Shown: positions 42,290-51,952, counted from the first letter of the stretch. The stretch: DNA of 64,000 bases from JABMQB01 sp964575025 (GCA_964575025.1 CAZNPV010000001.1:124001-188000), one strand, 5' to 3'. Notes: generated by a model from the sequence alone, not told the origin. Made by a program: numbers and translations.

Positions 42290-44506
42290 TTACAATGTCA
42301 CTTTCAAACGCACAAAAAAGTTCCGTCCGGGTTCCAGACTAATACTTCCTCTGTTGGTTGAGAGATGGTTTGTGTAGCTTTTATTGGTGATATTATCGAT
42401 GCCGGAGAAAATCTGTAAATCCGCTCTGCCGAGATTAATTTTATGGGTGCTCAGGGCTGCATCCAGGCGGTAATACCCTTCGGTTTTCTGTTCTCCTTCG
42501 GCAATCTTGTTTTGTTTTGCAGCCCCGGCTAATGTGAGTTCTGCGGAGCCAGTTTTCTGACTTGAATAACGTATTCCCACGCTACCGTTCAGTGGGGGGA
42601 TCATGGGAAGATTTTCCCCGGTACTGGTTTCTTTCCCGCGCACGTATGCTCCTGAGAGAAACACGACCCAGTTGTAAAAAATGTTGTAGTCGAGTTTAAA
42701 ATCAAAACCGTAAAGCAACGCTTTGCTGACATTGGAATTGACAAGTGCCGGGATCGTGTCGGGATCGGTTTCTGAAGTCAGGGTGTAGACAAATTCTCCG
42801 GGGACTTCGACAATCATGTTGGTAATCCGGTTGATGAATACTCCTGATTGCATTGTCAATCCGGGATTCCATATTCTCATACCCAGATCGGCAGAATAAG
42901 CGCTTTCAGGTTTCAGGGAAGGATCGCCCAGCCGGACAAAATTGCCCAGATCGATGTATTTAAACCGCTCTTCCAGGGATGGAGCCCTGAATGAACGGGC
43001 CAGGTTTAAGGAAACATCGACCTTTTTAAAGAGTTGATAAAGAACTCCGGCATTGGCACTCCACGAAAAGCTGTTGTTCTGTTCTTTTTCAAAGGTTATC
43101 CGCCGGGTTGACGGGGAATCGTTCCGGGTGCCGTTGATAATGAGGTAATCGACATCGGTACCCTGCTCGTTTTTAATTCTTACCTCGTCCAACCTTCCTC
43201 CTGTAATCAGCGTAAGCCGGTCGTTCAGAAAATGGGTCTCGTTTTGAAGGAATAATCCTGCGCTATTGAATACGGATTCAGGAATGGGGGTCTCGCCCCG
43301 TTCTATATGGTTGGTTTTTATGGTTTTGCCTTCGGGGTTCAGAACCTCAACGGTAACGAATTTTTCACGTTCTGTGGTGAGTTGACGTCCCCAGATATCA
43401 ACTCCTGCGATGAAGATATTTTTATCAGACAAGCGCCAGGTACTTTGCAGTTGCGCTCCGTTTGTCAGATGTTCTCCTTTGGGAGTGATCCGTTCGGCTG
43501 TTATACGTTGGGTGTTCCCATTTGGCAGGCTTGTTTCTGTCACGGTGTTGGGCTTCATGGATACATCGCGCAGGATATATTGAGTGAAATAATTTAGCTT
43601 CAATGAGGTGAGTTTGTCGGTTAACTCCCTGATTTCATAATGGGTTGCAAGCAGGTGCCTCCCGATATCGGTGTAGGTAGCTTCAGCCGGTCCCGGGAAA
43701 GCATCGCCACCCGGAATCCCAACGTCGTTGCTCCAGTTACGCTGGTACTGAATCTTAAAATGATGGCGGTCAAACGGTGTGATTCCAAACTTTGCCGAAA
43801 TATTATTTGTGGAAAACTGACTGTTGGGCAGAATTCCCTCCGGTGTACGTATGTCGTCGGCACTGCTGTAGGTTCCGCTTACCCTGAGGTACCATTTTTC
43901 AGCACCTGCGTTCAGGGCTGCGTGGTTTGAAAACAGTTTGTTGGCTGAGGCAAAGCCTGAAATGAGATCTCCTGTAAGATATGGTTTGCCGGCATAGGTT
44001 CCGTCTTTCGTGATAATATTCACAATGCCTCCCATGGCTCCGGTGCCATAGAGTACGGATTGTGCCCCTTTGATTACTTCGACACGTTCGATGTCATTCA
44101 CATCGACCATACTGAACGAAGCTGTTAAATCGGTAGCTGTTTCCACACGGTTGCCATCGATTAGGGTTACCAGACGGCTTTCCCCCATTCCGCGGATGTT
44201 GATATTGGTAGCCCATATTCCGTCGCGTCCCATGGTAATGCCGGGTTCACTGTTCAAAACATCTGAAAGGGTGCCTGCCGACCTCTTCTGATAATCATAA
44301 GCCGCAGCTACGCTCATGGAGGCAGGAAGCTCCCTGATCTTCCGGTCCATCCTGAGGCTTGAGACAACAACCTCTCCGATCCGGATATTCCGGTCTGAAA
44401 GGGGAATCGAGTCAGGGGAGGTTTCCTGTTTTACATCGGTCTGCCCGTAGGATCCGAAGGTTAAAACAATACTGATGAAAAGGGTAAGAAATCCTGATTT
44501 ATGCAT
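42290..44506 (-). CDS. TonB-dependent outer-membrane receptor
   Basis: This 738-residue receptor has a signal peptide (about 1-21), a plug domain with SVLYGTGAMGGIVNIITKDG near 145-165, and a 22-strand-type barrel ending in NFFVRLKVTL with the typical terminal aromatic pattern. It lacks the carboxypeptidase-like N-terminal domain and resembles BtuB/colicin-I-receptor types that import cobalamin, siderophores or other metal complexes. It overlaps the TM1266-like gene by 8 bp, so the two are one transcript. The divergent ABC importer suggests a common substrate. Substrate unknown. Confidence 0.93.
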   Translation of the reverse strand: MHKSGFLTLFISIVLTFGSYGQTDVKQETSPDSIPLSDRNIRIGEVVVSSLRMDRKIRELPASMSVAAAYDYQKRSAGTLSDVLNSEPGITMGRDGIWATNINIRGMGESRLVTLIDGNRVETATDLTASFSMVDVNDIERVEVIKGAQSVLYGTGAMGGIVNIITKDGTYAGKPYLTGDLISGFASANKLFSNHAALNAGAEKWYLRVSGTYSSADDIRTPEGILPNSQFSTNNISAKFGITPFDRHHFKIQYQRNWSNDVGIPGGDAFPGPAEATYTDIGRHLLATHYEIRELTDKLTSLKLNYFTQYILRDVSMKPNTVTETSLPNGNTQRITAERITPKGEHLTNGAQLQSTWRLSDKNIFIAGVDIWGRQLTTEREKFVTVEVLNPEGKTIKTNHIERGETPIPESVFNSAGLFLQNETHFLNDRLTLITGGRLDEVRIKNEQGTDVDYLIINGTRNDSPSTRRITFEKEQNNSFSWSANAGVLYQLFKKVDVSLNLARSFRAPSLEERFKYIDLGNFVRLGDPSLKPESAYSADLGMRIWNPGLTMQSGVFINRITNMIVEVPGEFVYTLTSETDPDTIPALVNSNVSKALLYGFDFKLDYNIFYNWVVFLSGAYVRGKETSTGENLPMIPPLNGSVGIRYSSQKTGSAELTLAGAAKQNKIAEGEQKTEGYYRLDAALSTHKINLGRADLQIFSGIDNITNKSYTNHLSTNRGSISLEPGRNFFVRLKVTL

Positions 44507-44753
44507 AATTCTTGTTTTTCAGAAGAACCGATTTTATCTGGATTCCTTTTAAACGGCCCAACTGGCCTGTGAGGGAACCAATCTGGTCGGTGGTACCTTC
44601 AAAAACAAGAGATATAATGCTACGGTTTTTGCCGTGGGGTATTCCCTGCCGCCCTAAGATGATATGGGAGTGATCTGAAATAATATCGTTCAACATTGGA
44701 ACGTTTTCGCGGCTCTCGATTTGAATTAATGCTGTGCCTATTCTCTTTTCCAT
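44499..44753 (-). CDS. TM1266-type iron-only hydrogenase system regulator (ACT-like)
   Basis: This 84-residue protein matches the small ACT-like family named iron-only hydrogenase system regulator (TM1266 type). Landmarks are KRIGTALIQIESRE, HIILGRQGIPHG, SIISLVFEGTTDQIG and LTGQLGRLKGIQIKS. Members usually lie near hydrogenase maturation genes and may sense a ligand. Here the gene is first in a transcript with the TonB receptor (8-bp overlap) and divergent from a NitT/TauT-type importer; no hydrogenase gene is in the window. That suggests control or sensing of an imported cofactor. Confidence 0.85.
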   Translation of the reverse strand: MEKRIGTALIQIESRENVPMLNDIISDHSHIILGRQGIPHGKNRSIISLVFEGTTDQIGSLTGQLGRLKGIQIKSVLLKNKNYA

Positions 44754-44951
44754 CAGAATGCCTCCGGATTAGATGATTGGTATTCCCGTACAACCTTGAT
44801 TGGGACGAACGTCTGAATCGCAGTATAAAATACGGTTGTTATCGTAATAAATACGGCTCAAAAATAGGGGTTGCTTACCGACAAGAGAATGATTTTGATC
44901 ATATTTCTCATCCATCCGGTTTTATACCACCGGAAAAAAGAACTAAATTGG

Positions 44952-44959
44952 TAGCTTTG
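44952..44959 (+). promoter_or_regulatory. Candidate -7 box for the ABC importer operon
   Basis: TAGCTTTG matches TAnnTTTG and ends 16 bases before the ATG at 44976. A small TCCGGT/ACCGGA hairpin lies just upstream near 44915-44933. Confidence 0.35.
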
Positions 44960-44975
44960 TGAAAACGTTAAAGGG

Positions 44976-45938
44976 ATGCACTACAAATTATTTCTACCCA
45001 TATTGTTTCTGTTTTTTTTTGTGGGATGCAGGAATCCGGCACCTGATGACAGCACAAGGGTGCCCTATAAATTTGTAACATTGAAAGGCCCCTCAGCCAT
45101 GGGGATGATCCGGCTTATTGACAGCATCAACCATACTACGGAGGCCAACATACAGATTGATATCCTGAATGAACCCATACAGGTTCGGAAAATGATGCTG
45201 GATGGAACGGCTGATTTTGCTATTCTGCCGACCACTATGGCGGCCATTTTATACAATAAAGGGCAGGATTACAGGTTAATCGCGATTCCTGTTTGGGGTA
45301 CACTCTATCTTCTGGGGAAAGATACAACCCTTACCCGGTGGGAAAACCTCACCCATAAACAGGTCCATGTGATGGCCCGGGGGATGACCCCGGATGTACT
45401 TTTCCGCTCCCTTTTGCTGAAGAACGGGATCAGACCGGATGCAGATATTATGCTTGATTACCGTTTTCCAACTCATATAGATCTGGCCAATGCGTTTGTT
45501 GCCGGACGGGCAGAGCTTGGGGTGGTCTCAGAACCTTTGGTGAGCCTTGTGATGCATAAAAACAAGAACATTCATCCCTTGTTCGATCTGAACGATGAAT
45601 GGGAAAAACAACAGGGTATTCCTCTTGCTCAGACCGCATTTACAGGAAAGGGGAGTTTACTCCGGGAGAACCCGAAACTCGTGGAACAGGTTATTTCAGC
45701 GTATGAAAAATCAACCCGTTGGGTGAATCAGCATCCCGACAGCGCAGCCGTTCTCATCGTGAAGTACAATATCCTGCCTGATTCCGTAGTGGCCCGGAGT
45801 GCCATACCACGGTCCAATCTTCATTTTGTGAGAGCCTGCAACATCCAAACACAGATTACAGCGTACCTGAAAATATTTTACGATATCAATCCTGAAATCA
45901 TTGGAGGAAAATTACCTGATGAAAGTTTCTTTTACTAA
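44976..45938 (+). CDS. NMT1/SsuA-type substrate-binding lipoprotein
   Basis: This 320-residue lipoprotein (lipobox FVGC, Cys18) has an NMT1/SsuA-type binding fold: GPSAMGMIRLID near 39, GTADFAILPTTMAAIL near 78 and AGRAELGVVSEPLV near 177. It feeds the permease and ATPase encoded directly downstream; its stop overlaps the permease gene. The family imports nitrate, taurine, sulfonates, thiamine precursors and other small molecules. The divergent TonB receptor and TM1266-like gene suggest a substrate that must also cross the outer membrane actively. Confidence 0.9.
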   Translation: MHYKLFLPILFLFFFVGCRNPAPDDSTRVPYKFVTLKGPSAMGMIRLIDSINHTTEANIQIDILNEPIQVRKMMLDGTADFAILPTTMAAILYNKGQDYRLIAIPVWGTLYLLGKDTTLTRWENLTHKQVHVMARGMTPDVLFRSLLLKNGIRPDADIMLDYRFPTHIDLANAFVAGRAELGVVSEPLVSLVMHKNKNIHPLFDLNDEWEKQQGIPLAQTAFTGKGSLLRENPKLVEQVISAYEKSTRWVNQHPDSAAVLIVKYNILPDSVVARSAIPRSNLHFVRACNIQTQITAYLKIFYDINPEIIGGKLPDESFFY

Positions 45939-46680
45939 AAATCAGTACATAAGTTTTGTTTCGGTAGCCACCTTACTGGTAGCCTGGAAAGTGCTGGCTT
46001 TATTATTTGATTCAGCCACGATTGTTCCTCATCCTGAGGATACTTTTTTAACCGTTGTGGAATTAATCAGTGATTCCGGATTTTTACTGGTTGCAGGCAC
46101 TACCATCCTACGTGGAATTATTGGATTTGTTATCTCGGGCATTCTGGGGCTGGGAATCGGTATTCTGGCAGGCATCCGTCCCGGATTCAATGCTTTTATG
46201 ACCCCTATACTGGTTACGGTCCGCTCAACGCCTGTCATTGCCCTTATCCTTTTGGCCCTTATCTGGTTCAGTCCCGATGAGGTACCTGTTTTCATTGCCA
46301 TGCTTACCATGTTTCCGTTTATTTGTACCAATGTAGTGGATGGCATCCGGAGTGTCGATTCCGGACTGATCGAAATGGCCAGGTTTTACAGAACAGGCAG
46401 GGGGAGGATCATACGGGAAGTGTATATCCCGGCCATCATGCCGTTTATCATCAGCGGAGCCTCCAGCGCTATGGGAATAGGATGGAGGGCTATCATCATT
46501 GGGGAAGTCTTAAGCCAGCCCCAATACGGAATTGGCACGAAAATGCAGTCAGCGCAAACCTTCTTAAATATTGATGCCGTCATTGCCTGGACCCTTATTG
46601 CCGTGCTTATAAGTTACGGTTTTGAGAAAATTATCCGGTGGACTGAACGGAAAATAGTAACCTGGAAAGTGCAGCTATGA
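45901..46680 (+). CDS. ABC transporter permease, NitT/TauT type
   Basis: This 259-residue permease (BPD_transp_1) has about six helices and the EAA-type loop near 155-175 (EMARFYRTGRGRIIREVYIPA). The listed start overlaps the binding protein by 38 bp; the internal Met at 45919 would give 253 residues and a 20-bp overlap and may be the real start. The stop overlaps the ATPase start by 4 bp. Substrate as for the binding protein, unknown. Confidence 0.92.
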   Translation: MEENYLMKVSFTKNQYISFVSVATLLVAWKVLALLFDSATIVPHPEDTFLTVVELISDSGFLLVAGTTILRGIIGFVISGILGLGIGILAGIRPGFNAFMTPILVTVRSTPVIALILLALIWFSPDEVPVFIAMLTMFPFICTNVVDGIRSVDSGLIEMARFYRTGRGRIIREVYIPAIMPFIISGASSAMGIGWRAIIIGEVLSQPQYGIGTKMQSAQTFLNIDAVIAWTLIAVLISYGFEKIIRWTERKIVTWKVQL

Positions 46681-47393
46681 GTTTATTGATTCAGAATCTT
46701 ACTAAAACCTATAATCATACGATTCTTTACCGGAATTTTACGGTTGAATTTACCGGGAGTACCATCACCTGCATACTGGGGCCTTCCGGTTGTGGAAAGA
46801 CTACGTTGCTGAATATTATTGGTAAAATTATTGTTCCGGACAGTGGAAGCCTTATTGGTTTTGACAACAAACTGTTTTCCTACATTTTCCAGGAACCCCG
46901 TTTATTGCCATGGAAAACGGTGAGGCAAAACATTGCGTTTGTTCTGAGCAGGGATTTATCTTCCGGTGAGCGGAACGATCAAACAGAGCAGCTTATCCGG
47001 CTTGTTGACCTTGAAGGGTTTGCCGATTATTATCCTGCGCAGTTGAGCGGAGGCATGCGCCAACGGGTGTCCATAGCAAGGGCTTTTGCCTGCCCTTCCG
47101 ATATCATCCTTATGGATGAACCATTGAGTGGATTGGATATTGCTCTGAAACAAAGCATGATACGATGGTTTACGCAACTGTGGAAGAAGGACAGGCGTAC
47201 GGTTATTTTTGTAACCCATGATGTCGATGAAGCGCTTATGCTGGGCAATGAAATTCTTGTTTTAAGCCAGCCTCCTGCCCGGATCGTAGTTCATGAGCAT
47301 ATTGAAGAACCTGCCGGAAGCCGGGACACAGAAACCCCTCCATTTAAAAAATTGAAACAAACATTGCACGATGCCTTGGGGCATGCAGAGTAA
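46677..47393 (+). CDS. ABC transporter ATP-binding protein, NitT/TauT type
   Basis: This 238-residue ATPase has Walker A GPSGCGKTT near 35-43, signature LSGGMRQR near 124, Walker B IILMDEP near 144-150 and an H-loop in VTHDVDEA near 182. It is the last gene of the three-gene importer (4-bp overlap with the permease). The following His-rich gene starts 98 bp later with its own candidate -7 box. Confidence 0.93.
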   Translation: MSLLIQNLTKTYNHTILYRNFTVEFTGSTITCILGPSGCGKTTLLNIIGKIIVPDSGSLIGFDNKLFSYIFQEPRLLPWKTVRQNIAFVLSRDLSSGERNDQTEQLIRLVDLEGFADYYPAQLSGGMRQRVSIARAFACPSDIILMDEPLSGLDIALKQSMIRWFTQLWKKDRRTVIFVTHDVDEALMLGNEILVLSQPPARIVVHEHIEEPAGSRDTETPPFKKLKQTLHDALGHAE

Positions 47394-47478
47394 AAATTCC
47401 TTTCTTTTTTGTTTCAATAAATTGTTAATATGCAGCTTAAATTCCTTCATCTTTTCACCCAGTCAGTTATTTTCTTTT

Positions 47479-47486
47479 TACATTTG
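47479..47486 (+). promoter_or_regulatory. Candidate -7 box for the His-rich/TonB genes
   Basis: TACATTTG matches TAnnTTTG, five bases before the ATG at 47492, implying a very short leader. No clear -33 element. Confidence 0.35.
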
Positions 47487-47491
47487 CACCC

Positions 47492-47854
47492 ATGAAATCA
47501 CTTGTTGGAAATATCACCCGTAAAATATTCTCTTTCGCAATGATTGCGTTGATCGGATTATTGATCACCAACAAAGGAATTTTCACCCACTCACATAAAC
47601 TCGAAAACGGCTCTGTTGTAACGCACTCACATCCGTATAATAAATCAAACGATACGGAACCGTTTAAATCTCACCATCATTCAACCGCTGAATTTTTATT
47701 TTTTGAGAACCTGGACCTTTTATTTTTTTCCGGTTTTCTGATTCAGGCCTTTTTATCGGTAATCTGTAAAAAGATTTCTTTATCTGGTGAGGAAAGGCTT
47801 TATTTCAGGCTATTCCCGTATTCTTATCCTGGCAGGGCCCCTCCTGTTTCATAA
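47492..47854 (+). CDS. Small His-rich membrane protein beside a TonB receptor
   Basis: This 120-residue protein has an N-terminal helix (about 12-28) followed by a His-rich stretch FTHSHKLENGSVVTHSHPY and SHHHS near 57-61, then a second hydrophobic segment (about 64-83). Such His clusters often bind zinc, nickel or copper. It is 107 bp upstream of the second TonB receptor and likely co-expressed with it. I know no characterised homologue; a periplasmic metal-binding or sensing role is inference. Confidence 0.7.
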   Translation: MKSLVGNITRKIFSFAMIALIGLLITNKGIFTHSHKLENGSVVTHSHPYNKSNDTEPFKSHHHSTAEFLFFENLDLLFFSGFLIQAFLSVICKKISLSGEERLYFRLFPYSYPGRAPPVS

Positions 47855-47961
47855 GATCATTTGATTTTTACCGGAAATGAATTATTCCGGTATCAGTCAA
47901 CGATTTGATAATAATGAACCGAGGGCTTCATTTTTTTGCTTATTTATTTTAACCTGATACG

Positions 47962-50337
47962 ATGAAGAATATTCCGATTGTCCTGACAATTTTAATGCTG
48001 TCTTTCTCACAGATCAATTATGCCCAGAAGACCAGAACAGATGCCAATGTTTTTGGCCACGTTAAATGTGCTTACTGTGAGGAACATTTATTGTTTGCCA
48101 CCATCCAAATAAAAGGCACAATGATAGGAACTACAACGGATGAAACAGGACACTATCAATTGGTAAACCTGCCGGAAGGTATCCATATAATAAAAGCAAC
48201 CTATTTAGGCCACAAAACAAAAGAAATTGAAATTTCGCTAAAAAAGGGAGAAACAATAGAAGTGAATTTTGAGCTGGAAAAAGACAATCTGGTTCTTGAT
48301 GAAGTGGTTGTTTCAGCGGACCGGGGGGAACAGAAACGCATCGAAGCACCGGTTATCGTAAACACGTTATCCCCAAGACTCTTTAATACAACCCAATCGG
48401 TTACCCTGGGTGAAGGTCTGAACTTTACCCCTGGCTTACGTCTTGAGAACAACTGTCAGAATTGTGGATTTTCGCAGGTTCGGATGAATGGAATGGAGGG
48501 GCCGTATTCGCAGATTTTAATAAACAGCCGGCCCATTTTTAGCGGCCTGGCAGGAGTCTATGGTTTAGAACTGATCCCTTCAAGCATGATAGAAAAGGTT
48601 GAAGTGGTGCGGGGGGGCGGTTCGGCGCTCTTTGGAAGCAATGCCATTGCCGGAACGATTAACATTATTTTAAAAGACCCAAAAGCAAATTCCTACGATG
48701 CCGGAGCAAAATATGCCCTTACAGGAATGGGTGTGGATGGTTCAGGGGGTGAAGCCCCGGAATATTCGTTACACTTCAACACATCCATTGTTTCGCATGA
48801 CTTTAAATCTGGAGTGTCGGTGTTTGGTTTCACCCGTGAAAGAGTACTTTTTGATGCCAATGATGACACTTTTTCAGAAATTGCTTCGCTTGAAAACCTC
48901 ACTTTAGGAGCCAGGGCTTTTTACCGTTTTGGGTTTCGTGATAAGTTGTCTGTAGATTTTTTTGCCATTCATGAAGAACGAAATGGGGGCAACAAACAGG
49001 ATTACCCTTTACACGAAAGGGATGTTGCCGAAGCTGTGACGCACAACATGAAGGTGGCAGGCGTAACCTATGAGCGTTTTTTCAGGGAATACGACCTGCT
49101 ATCGGTCTATGCATCGGGGCAATTCCTGAACCGGGACTCCTATTATGGTGCCGGCAAATCGTTGAGCGATTACGGCCATTCAACCGATCATACATACCAT
49201 GTGGGCATCCAGTATAAAGCCTACATGGACCATTCATCGTTCATAGCCGGTATTGAAAACACCGGAGACTTTCTTCTGGATAAAAAACTGGGGTACCCGG
49301 ATATGGACCATGCCGTGATTGATTTCAGTGATTCTACCATCCATTGCTTCCACACCGAAAACACGGTTGTTTCCGACCAGTCGCTTATCACTTCCGGTGT
49401 TTTTGCCCAGTATGATGTACAGTGGAACAAACTTAAAGTTGCTGCCGGAGCCAGGTTCGATCGCTATGAGGTGAAAGATCGGGCCAAAGATGGAGAAATA
49501 AAAAAGGGCAATGTCTTCAGTCCGCGCCTGGGCATTATGTATGATGTGTATGACGATTTGCAGGCCCGGGTAAGTTACTCACAAGGCTACCGTGCTCCCC
49601 AGATCTTCGATGAAGATTTGCATATTGAAACCTCCGGTTCAAGGCAGGTAATTCATAAAAACGACCCCGGGTTAAAGCAGGAAACGAGCCATAGCATCAT
49701 GGCTTCACTTGATTTTAATGCATTAATTGGAAAAGTTTATGCTGCATTGCTGGTGGAAGGTTTTTACACCAAACTGGAGAATGCCTTTGCCAATGAATTT
49801 GGGGAGCCCGATGAGGAGGGCACCGTAATCTATACCCGTGTGAATTCAGAAGACGGAGCGGTTGTACAAGGAATAAATATGGAACTAAGGGTAAAGCCGT
49901 TTCCTGAATTCACTTTTTCGTCCGGGTTTACCATACAAAAAAGCACGTTCGAGAAACCACAGGATTTCCATGAGAAAAGGTTTTTCCGCACGCCCAACCA
50001 GTACGGTTATTTTTCACTTACCTGGGACTTTTACAAGAAGTTCAGCCTCTCAACCACAGGCAACTACACAGGCAAAATGTTGGTTCCCTATTTTGGGACC
50101 GAAAATCCCGATGGCGAATTACGGGAGACGGATCGTTTTTTGGACCTGGGAGCCAAACTGTCCTATACCACAAAACTAAATGGCGCTTCCGTGGAATTTT
50201 CAGGAGGTATCAGGAATATCTTCAACTCGTACCAAAACGATTTTGATGTAAGCGAAGACCGGGACCCGGCGTATATTTACGGGCCGTTGTCTCCCAGAAC
50301 CATCTATCTGGGAATACGGTTTGGAAACCTTTTGTAG
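47962..50337 (+). CDS. TonB-dependent receptor with carboxypeptidase-like N-terminal domain
   Basis: This 791-residue receptor has a signal peptide (about 1-21), a carboxypeptidase-regulatory-like beta domain (about 28-112, GTTTDETGHYQLVNLP), a plug domain (about 120-235, with GGGSALFGSNAIAGTINII) and a barrel ending IYLGIRFGNLL. Two Cys pairs stand out: CAYC near 36 in the N-terminal domain and NCQNCG near 160 in the plug. Together with the upstream His-rich protein they hint at metal or metal-complex uptake. An MFS gene lies 164 bp downstream. Substrate unknown. Confidence 0.92.
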   Translation: MKNIPIVLTILMLSFSQINYAQKTRTDANVFGHVKCAYCEEHLLFATIQIKGTMIGTTTDETGHYQLVNLPEGIHIIKATYLGHKTKEIEISLKKGETIEVNFELEKDNLVLDEVVVSADRGEQKRIEAPVIVNTLSPRLFNTTQSVTLGEGLNFTPGLRLENNCQNCGFSQVRMNGMEGPYSQILINSRPIFSGLAGVYGLELIPSSMIEKVEVVRGGGSALFGSNAIAGTINIILKDPKANSYDAGAKYALTGMGVDGSGGEAPEYSLHFNTSIVSHDFKSGVSVFGFTRERVLFDANDDTFSEIASLENLTLGARAFYRFGFRDKLSVDFFAIHEERNGGNKQDYPLHERDVAEAVTHNMKVAGVTYERFFREYDLLSVYASGQFLNRDSYYGAGKSLSDYGHSTDHTYHVGIQYKAYMDHSSFIAGIENTGDFLLDKKLGYPDMDHAVIDFSDSTIHCFHTENTVVSDQSLITSGVFAQYDVQWNKLKVAAGARFDRYEVKDRAKDGEIKKGNVFSPRLGIMYDVYDDLQARVSYSQGYRAPQIFDEDLHIETSGSRQVIHKNDPGLKQETSHSIMASLDFNALIGKVYAALLVEGFYTKLENAFANEFGEPDEEGTVIYTRVNSEDGAVVQGINMELRVKPFPEFTFSSGFTIQKSTFEKPQDFHEKRFFRTPNQYGYFSLTWDFYKKFSLSTTGNYTGKMLVPYFGTENPDGELRETDRFLDLGAKLSYTTKLNGASVEFSGGIRNIFNSYQNDFDVSEDRDPAYIYGPLSPRTIYLGIRFGNLL

Positions 50338-50422
50338 TACCTGTCAGACCGTCTTTGGATGGGGTAATGATATAAAAAGTATTCAGCAACCTGAAAAGGG
50401 AAGTGGCAAAGGCAGTTTTGTC

Positions 50423-50518
50423 ATGATAAAAAGGTATGTTAAACGGATTGAAGATGAGTTTAATAACCATCCTGAAGAGGTTAGACTTTTAATTTTAAAA
50501 AATGACTTTACCCCGTAA
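50423..50518 (+). CDS. Small ORF of 31 codons overlapping the MFS start
   Basis: ATG at 50423 begins a 31-residue frame (MIKRYVKRIEDEFNNHPEEV and onward) that ends 17 bp inside the MFS gene. Composition looks protein-like, rich in Glu, Arg and Leu, and an overlap would allow coupled translation. It has no recognisable family. It may be a leader ORF, a gene remnant or chance. Confidence 0.3.
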   Translation: MIKRYVKRIEDEFNNHPEEVRLLILKNDFTP

Positions 50519-51722
50519 AATATCGGTACATAATTTTTACGCATTTTTATGGCATGCGGGTTTCCTTGCTCTTGCCCAGAACTTTATGGATGTGGATACG
50601 GTAATTCCCGCCATGCTCATTGAATCGGGAGGCGGGGCAATACATATCGGTATCATGACTGCCATTATGATGGGGGGATCAAGCTTTACTCAGTTATTTT
50701 TTGCGCCCTACATTAGTAATAAGGGTTTTAAAAAGAAATTTCTTCTGTTGGGGATAAATTCACGAATTTTTGCGCTTTTTTCCCTGGGGGCCGTACTTTT
50801 CTATCTTCAGGCAAACCAGTCAAAATTAATATTGGGACTTATTTTCCTGTTTATTGCCTTGTTTTCTCTTGGCGGGGCTTTTTCCAATATCAGTTATACC
50901 GATATACTGGGTAAAAGCGTGGATGAGAATAAACGAAAACTGTTTTTTTCGGCAAAACAAATCATTGTAGGAAGCGTAGTTTTATTATCGGCCTTTTTGG
51001 CAAAACGGGTTTTAACTGCTTTCGGGTATCCTGTAAATTACTCCTTTATGTTTTTTATTGGAGCTTCCTTGCTTTTAATTGCTTCCGCGGGTTTTTGGAA
51101 AATAAAAGAAGTATCCCGTTCATTCATGAAAATAAAAGGGGTTAAACAATTTTTCAGGATACTTCAACAAGAATGGGTCCAAAACAAAAATCTGTCCTAT
51201 TTATTGGGTTTTATTAATACCCAGGGCATTATGCTTTCTTTTCTTCCTTTTGTTGTGCTGTATGCCAAGGAAACGTTCCATACCCAAAGCAGTGATACAG
51301 GATTTTTTTTATTGTTTAAAGTGATTGGAGTTGTAACTGCGGGAACCCTCGTTTTCTTTTTTACCAAACGGTTGAAATACCATCCGCTTCTATATCTAAA
51401 TGTTGCCCTTTCGTTTACGCTTATCTTACTTACCCTTTGTATAAAGAATGAAGTTACATTAAGGTATTTGTTTATTATGGGCGGAGTGGTCAATTCATTG
51501 TATCTGATTACCATGAATGGCTTATTGCTCGAAGTTTCGGGCAATGAAAACAGGGCGTTATATGCCGGATTTGCCGGGGCAGGGAACATCCTGCCTGCTG
51601 TTTTCCCATTAACAGGTAGCTGGATTATCGGGCAGTTTGGTTTCCGGGGTTTCTTTATCTTGTTTATGTTGATTGTTTTATCATCGGTATGGTTTATTCA
51701 TAAAATTGATTGTGACAGATAA
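50502..51722 (+). CDS. Major facilitator superfamily transporter
   Basis: This 406-residue protein has about 12 hydrophobic segments and weak MFS signatures, including ALYAGFAGAGNILPAVFPL near 350. No family-level substrate motif is clear. It follows the second TonB receptor and may move the same compound across the inner membrane. The stop is followed by about 230 bp with only a small possible ORF before the methyltransferase. Confidence 0.82.
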   Translation: MTLPRKISVHNFYAFLWHAGFLALAQNFMDVDTVIPAMLIESGGGAIHIGIMTAIMMGGSSFTQLFFAPYISNKGFKKKFLLLGINSRIFALFSLGAVLFYLQANQSKLILGLIFLFIALFSLGGAFSNISYTDILGKSVDENKRKLFFSAKQIIVGSVVLLSAFLAKRVLTAFGYPVNYSFMFFIGASLLLIASAGFWKIKEVSRSFMKIKGVKQFFRILQQEWVQNKNLSYLLGFINTQGIMLSFLPFVVLYAKETFHTQSSDTGFFLLFKVIGVVTAGTLVFFFTKRLKYHPLLYLNVALSFTLILLTLCIKNEVTLRYLFIMGGVVNSLYLITMNGLLLEVSGNENRALYAGFAGAGNILPAVFPLTGSWIIGQFGFRGFFILFMLIVLSSVWFIHKIDCDR

Positions 51723-51783
51723 TTTTTGTGATACCTTTGAATAAACATTCACTGTTAAAACAGGCTATAGCGATGGAAGCAGT

Positions 51784-51927
51784 ATGGTTACCGGAAAACA
51801 TCCTGCATTTTATGAGAGAAGGGAACAATATATCGGAGCAATTCCCCCTGAACCGTTTTATCCTGATAAAGGGTTGAGGGATATACCAACCCAGATGGGT
51901 ATGAAACGGCAAAAGAATTATAATTGA
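51784..51927 (+). CDS. Small ORF of 47 codons, unrecognised
   Basis: ATG at 51784 opens a 47-residue frame beginning MVTGKHPAFYERREQYIG and ending at TGA 25 bp before the methyltransferase. Proline, tyrosine and glycine spacing looks protein-like, and two other frames are partly open too, so evidence is weak. It could be the C-terminal remnant of a lost gene. Confidence 0.3.
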   Translation: MVTGKHPAFYERREQYIGAIPPEPFYPDKGLRDIPTQMGMKRQKNYN

Positions 51928-51952
51928 ACCACCTACATGAAAATTTATAAAA

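Noticed and set aside
44777..44962. 61-codon frame and possible riboswitch between the TM1266-like gene and the ABC importer
   Set aside because: The frame has no homologous features and reads through a promoter region; I could not match the spacer to a TPP, cobalamin or other riboswitch core by eye.
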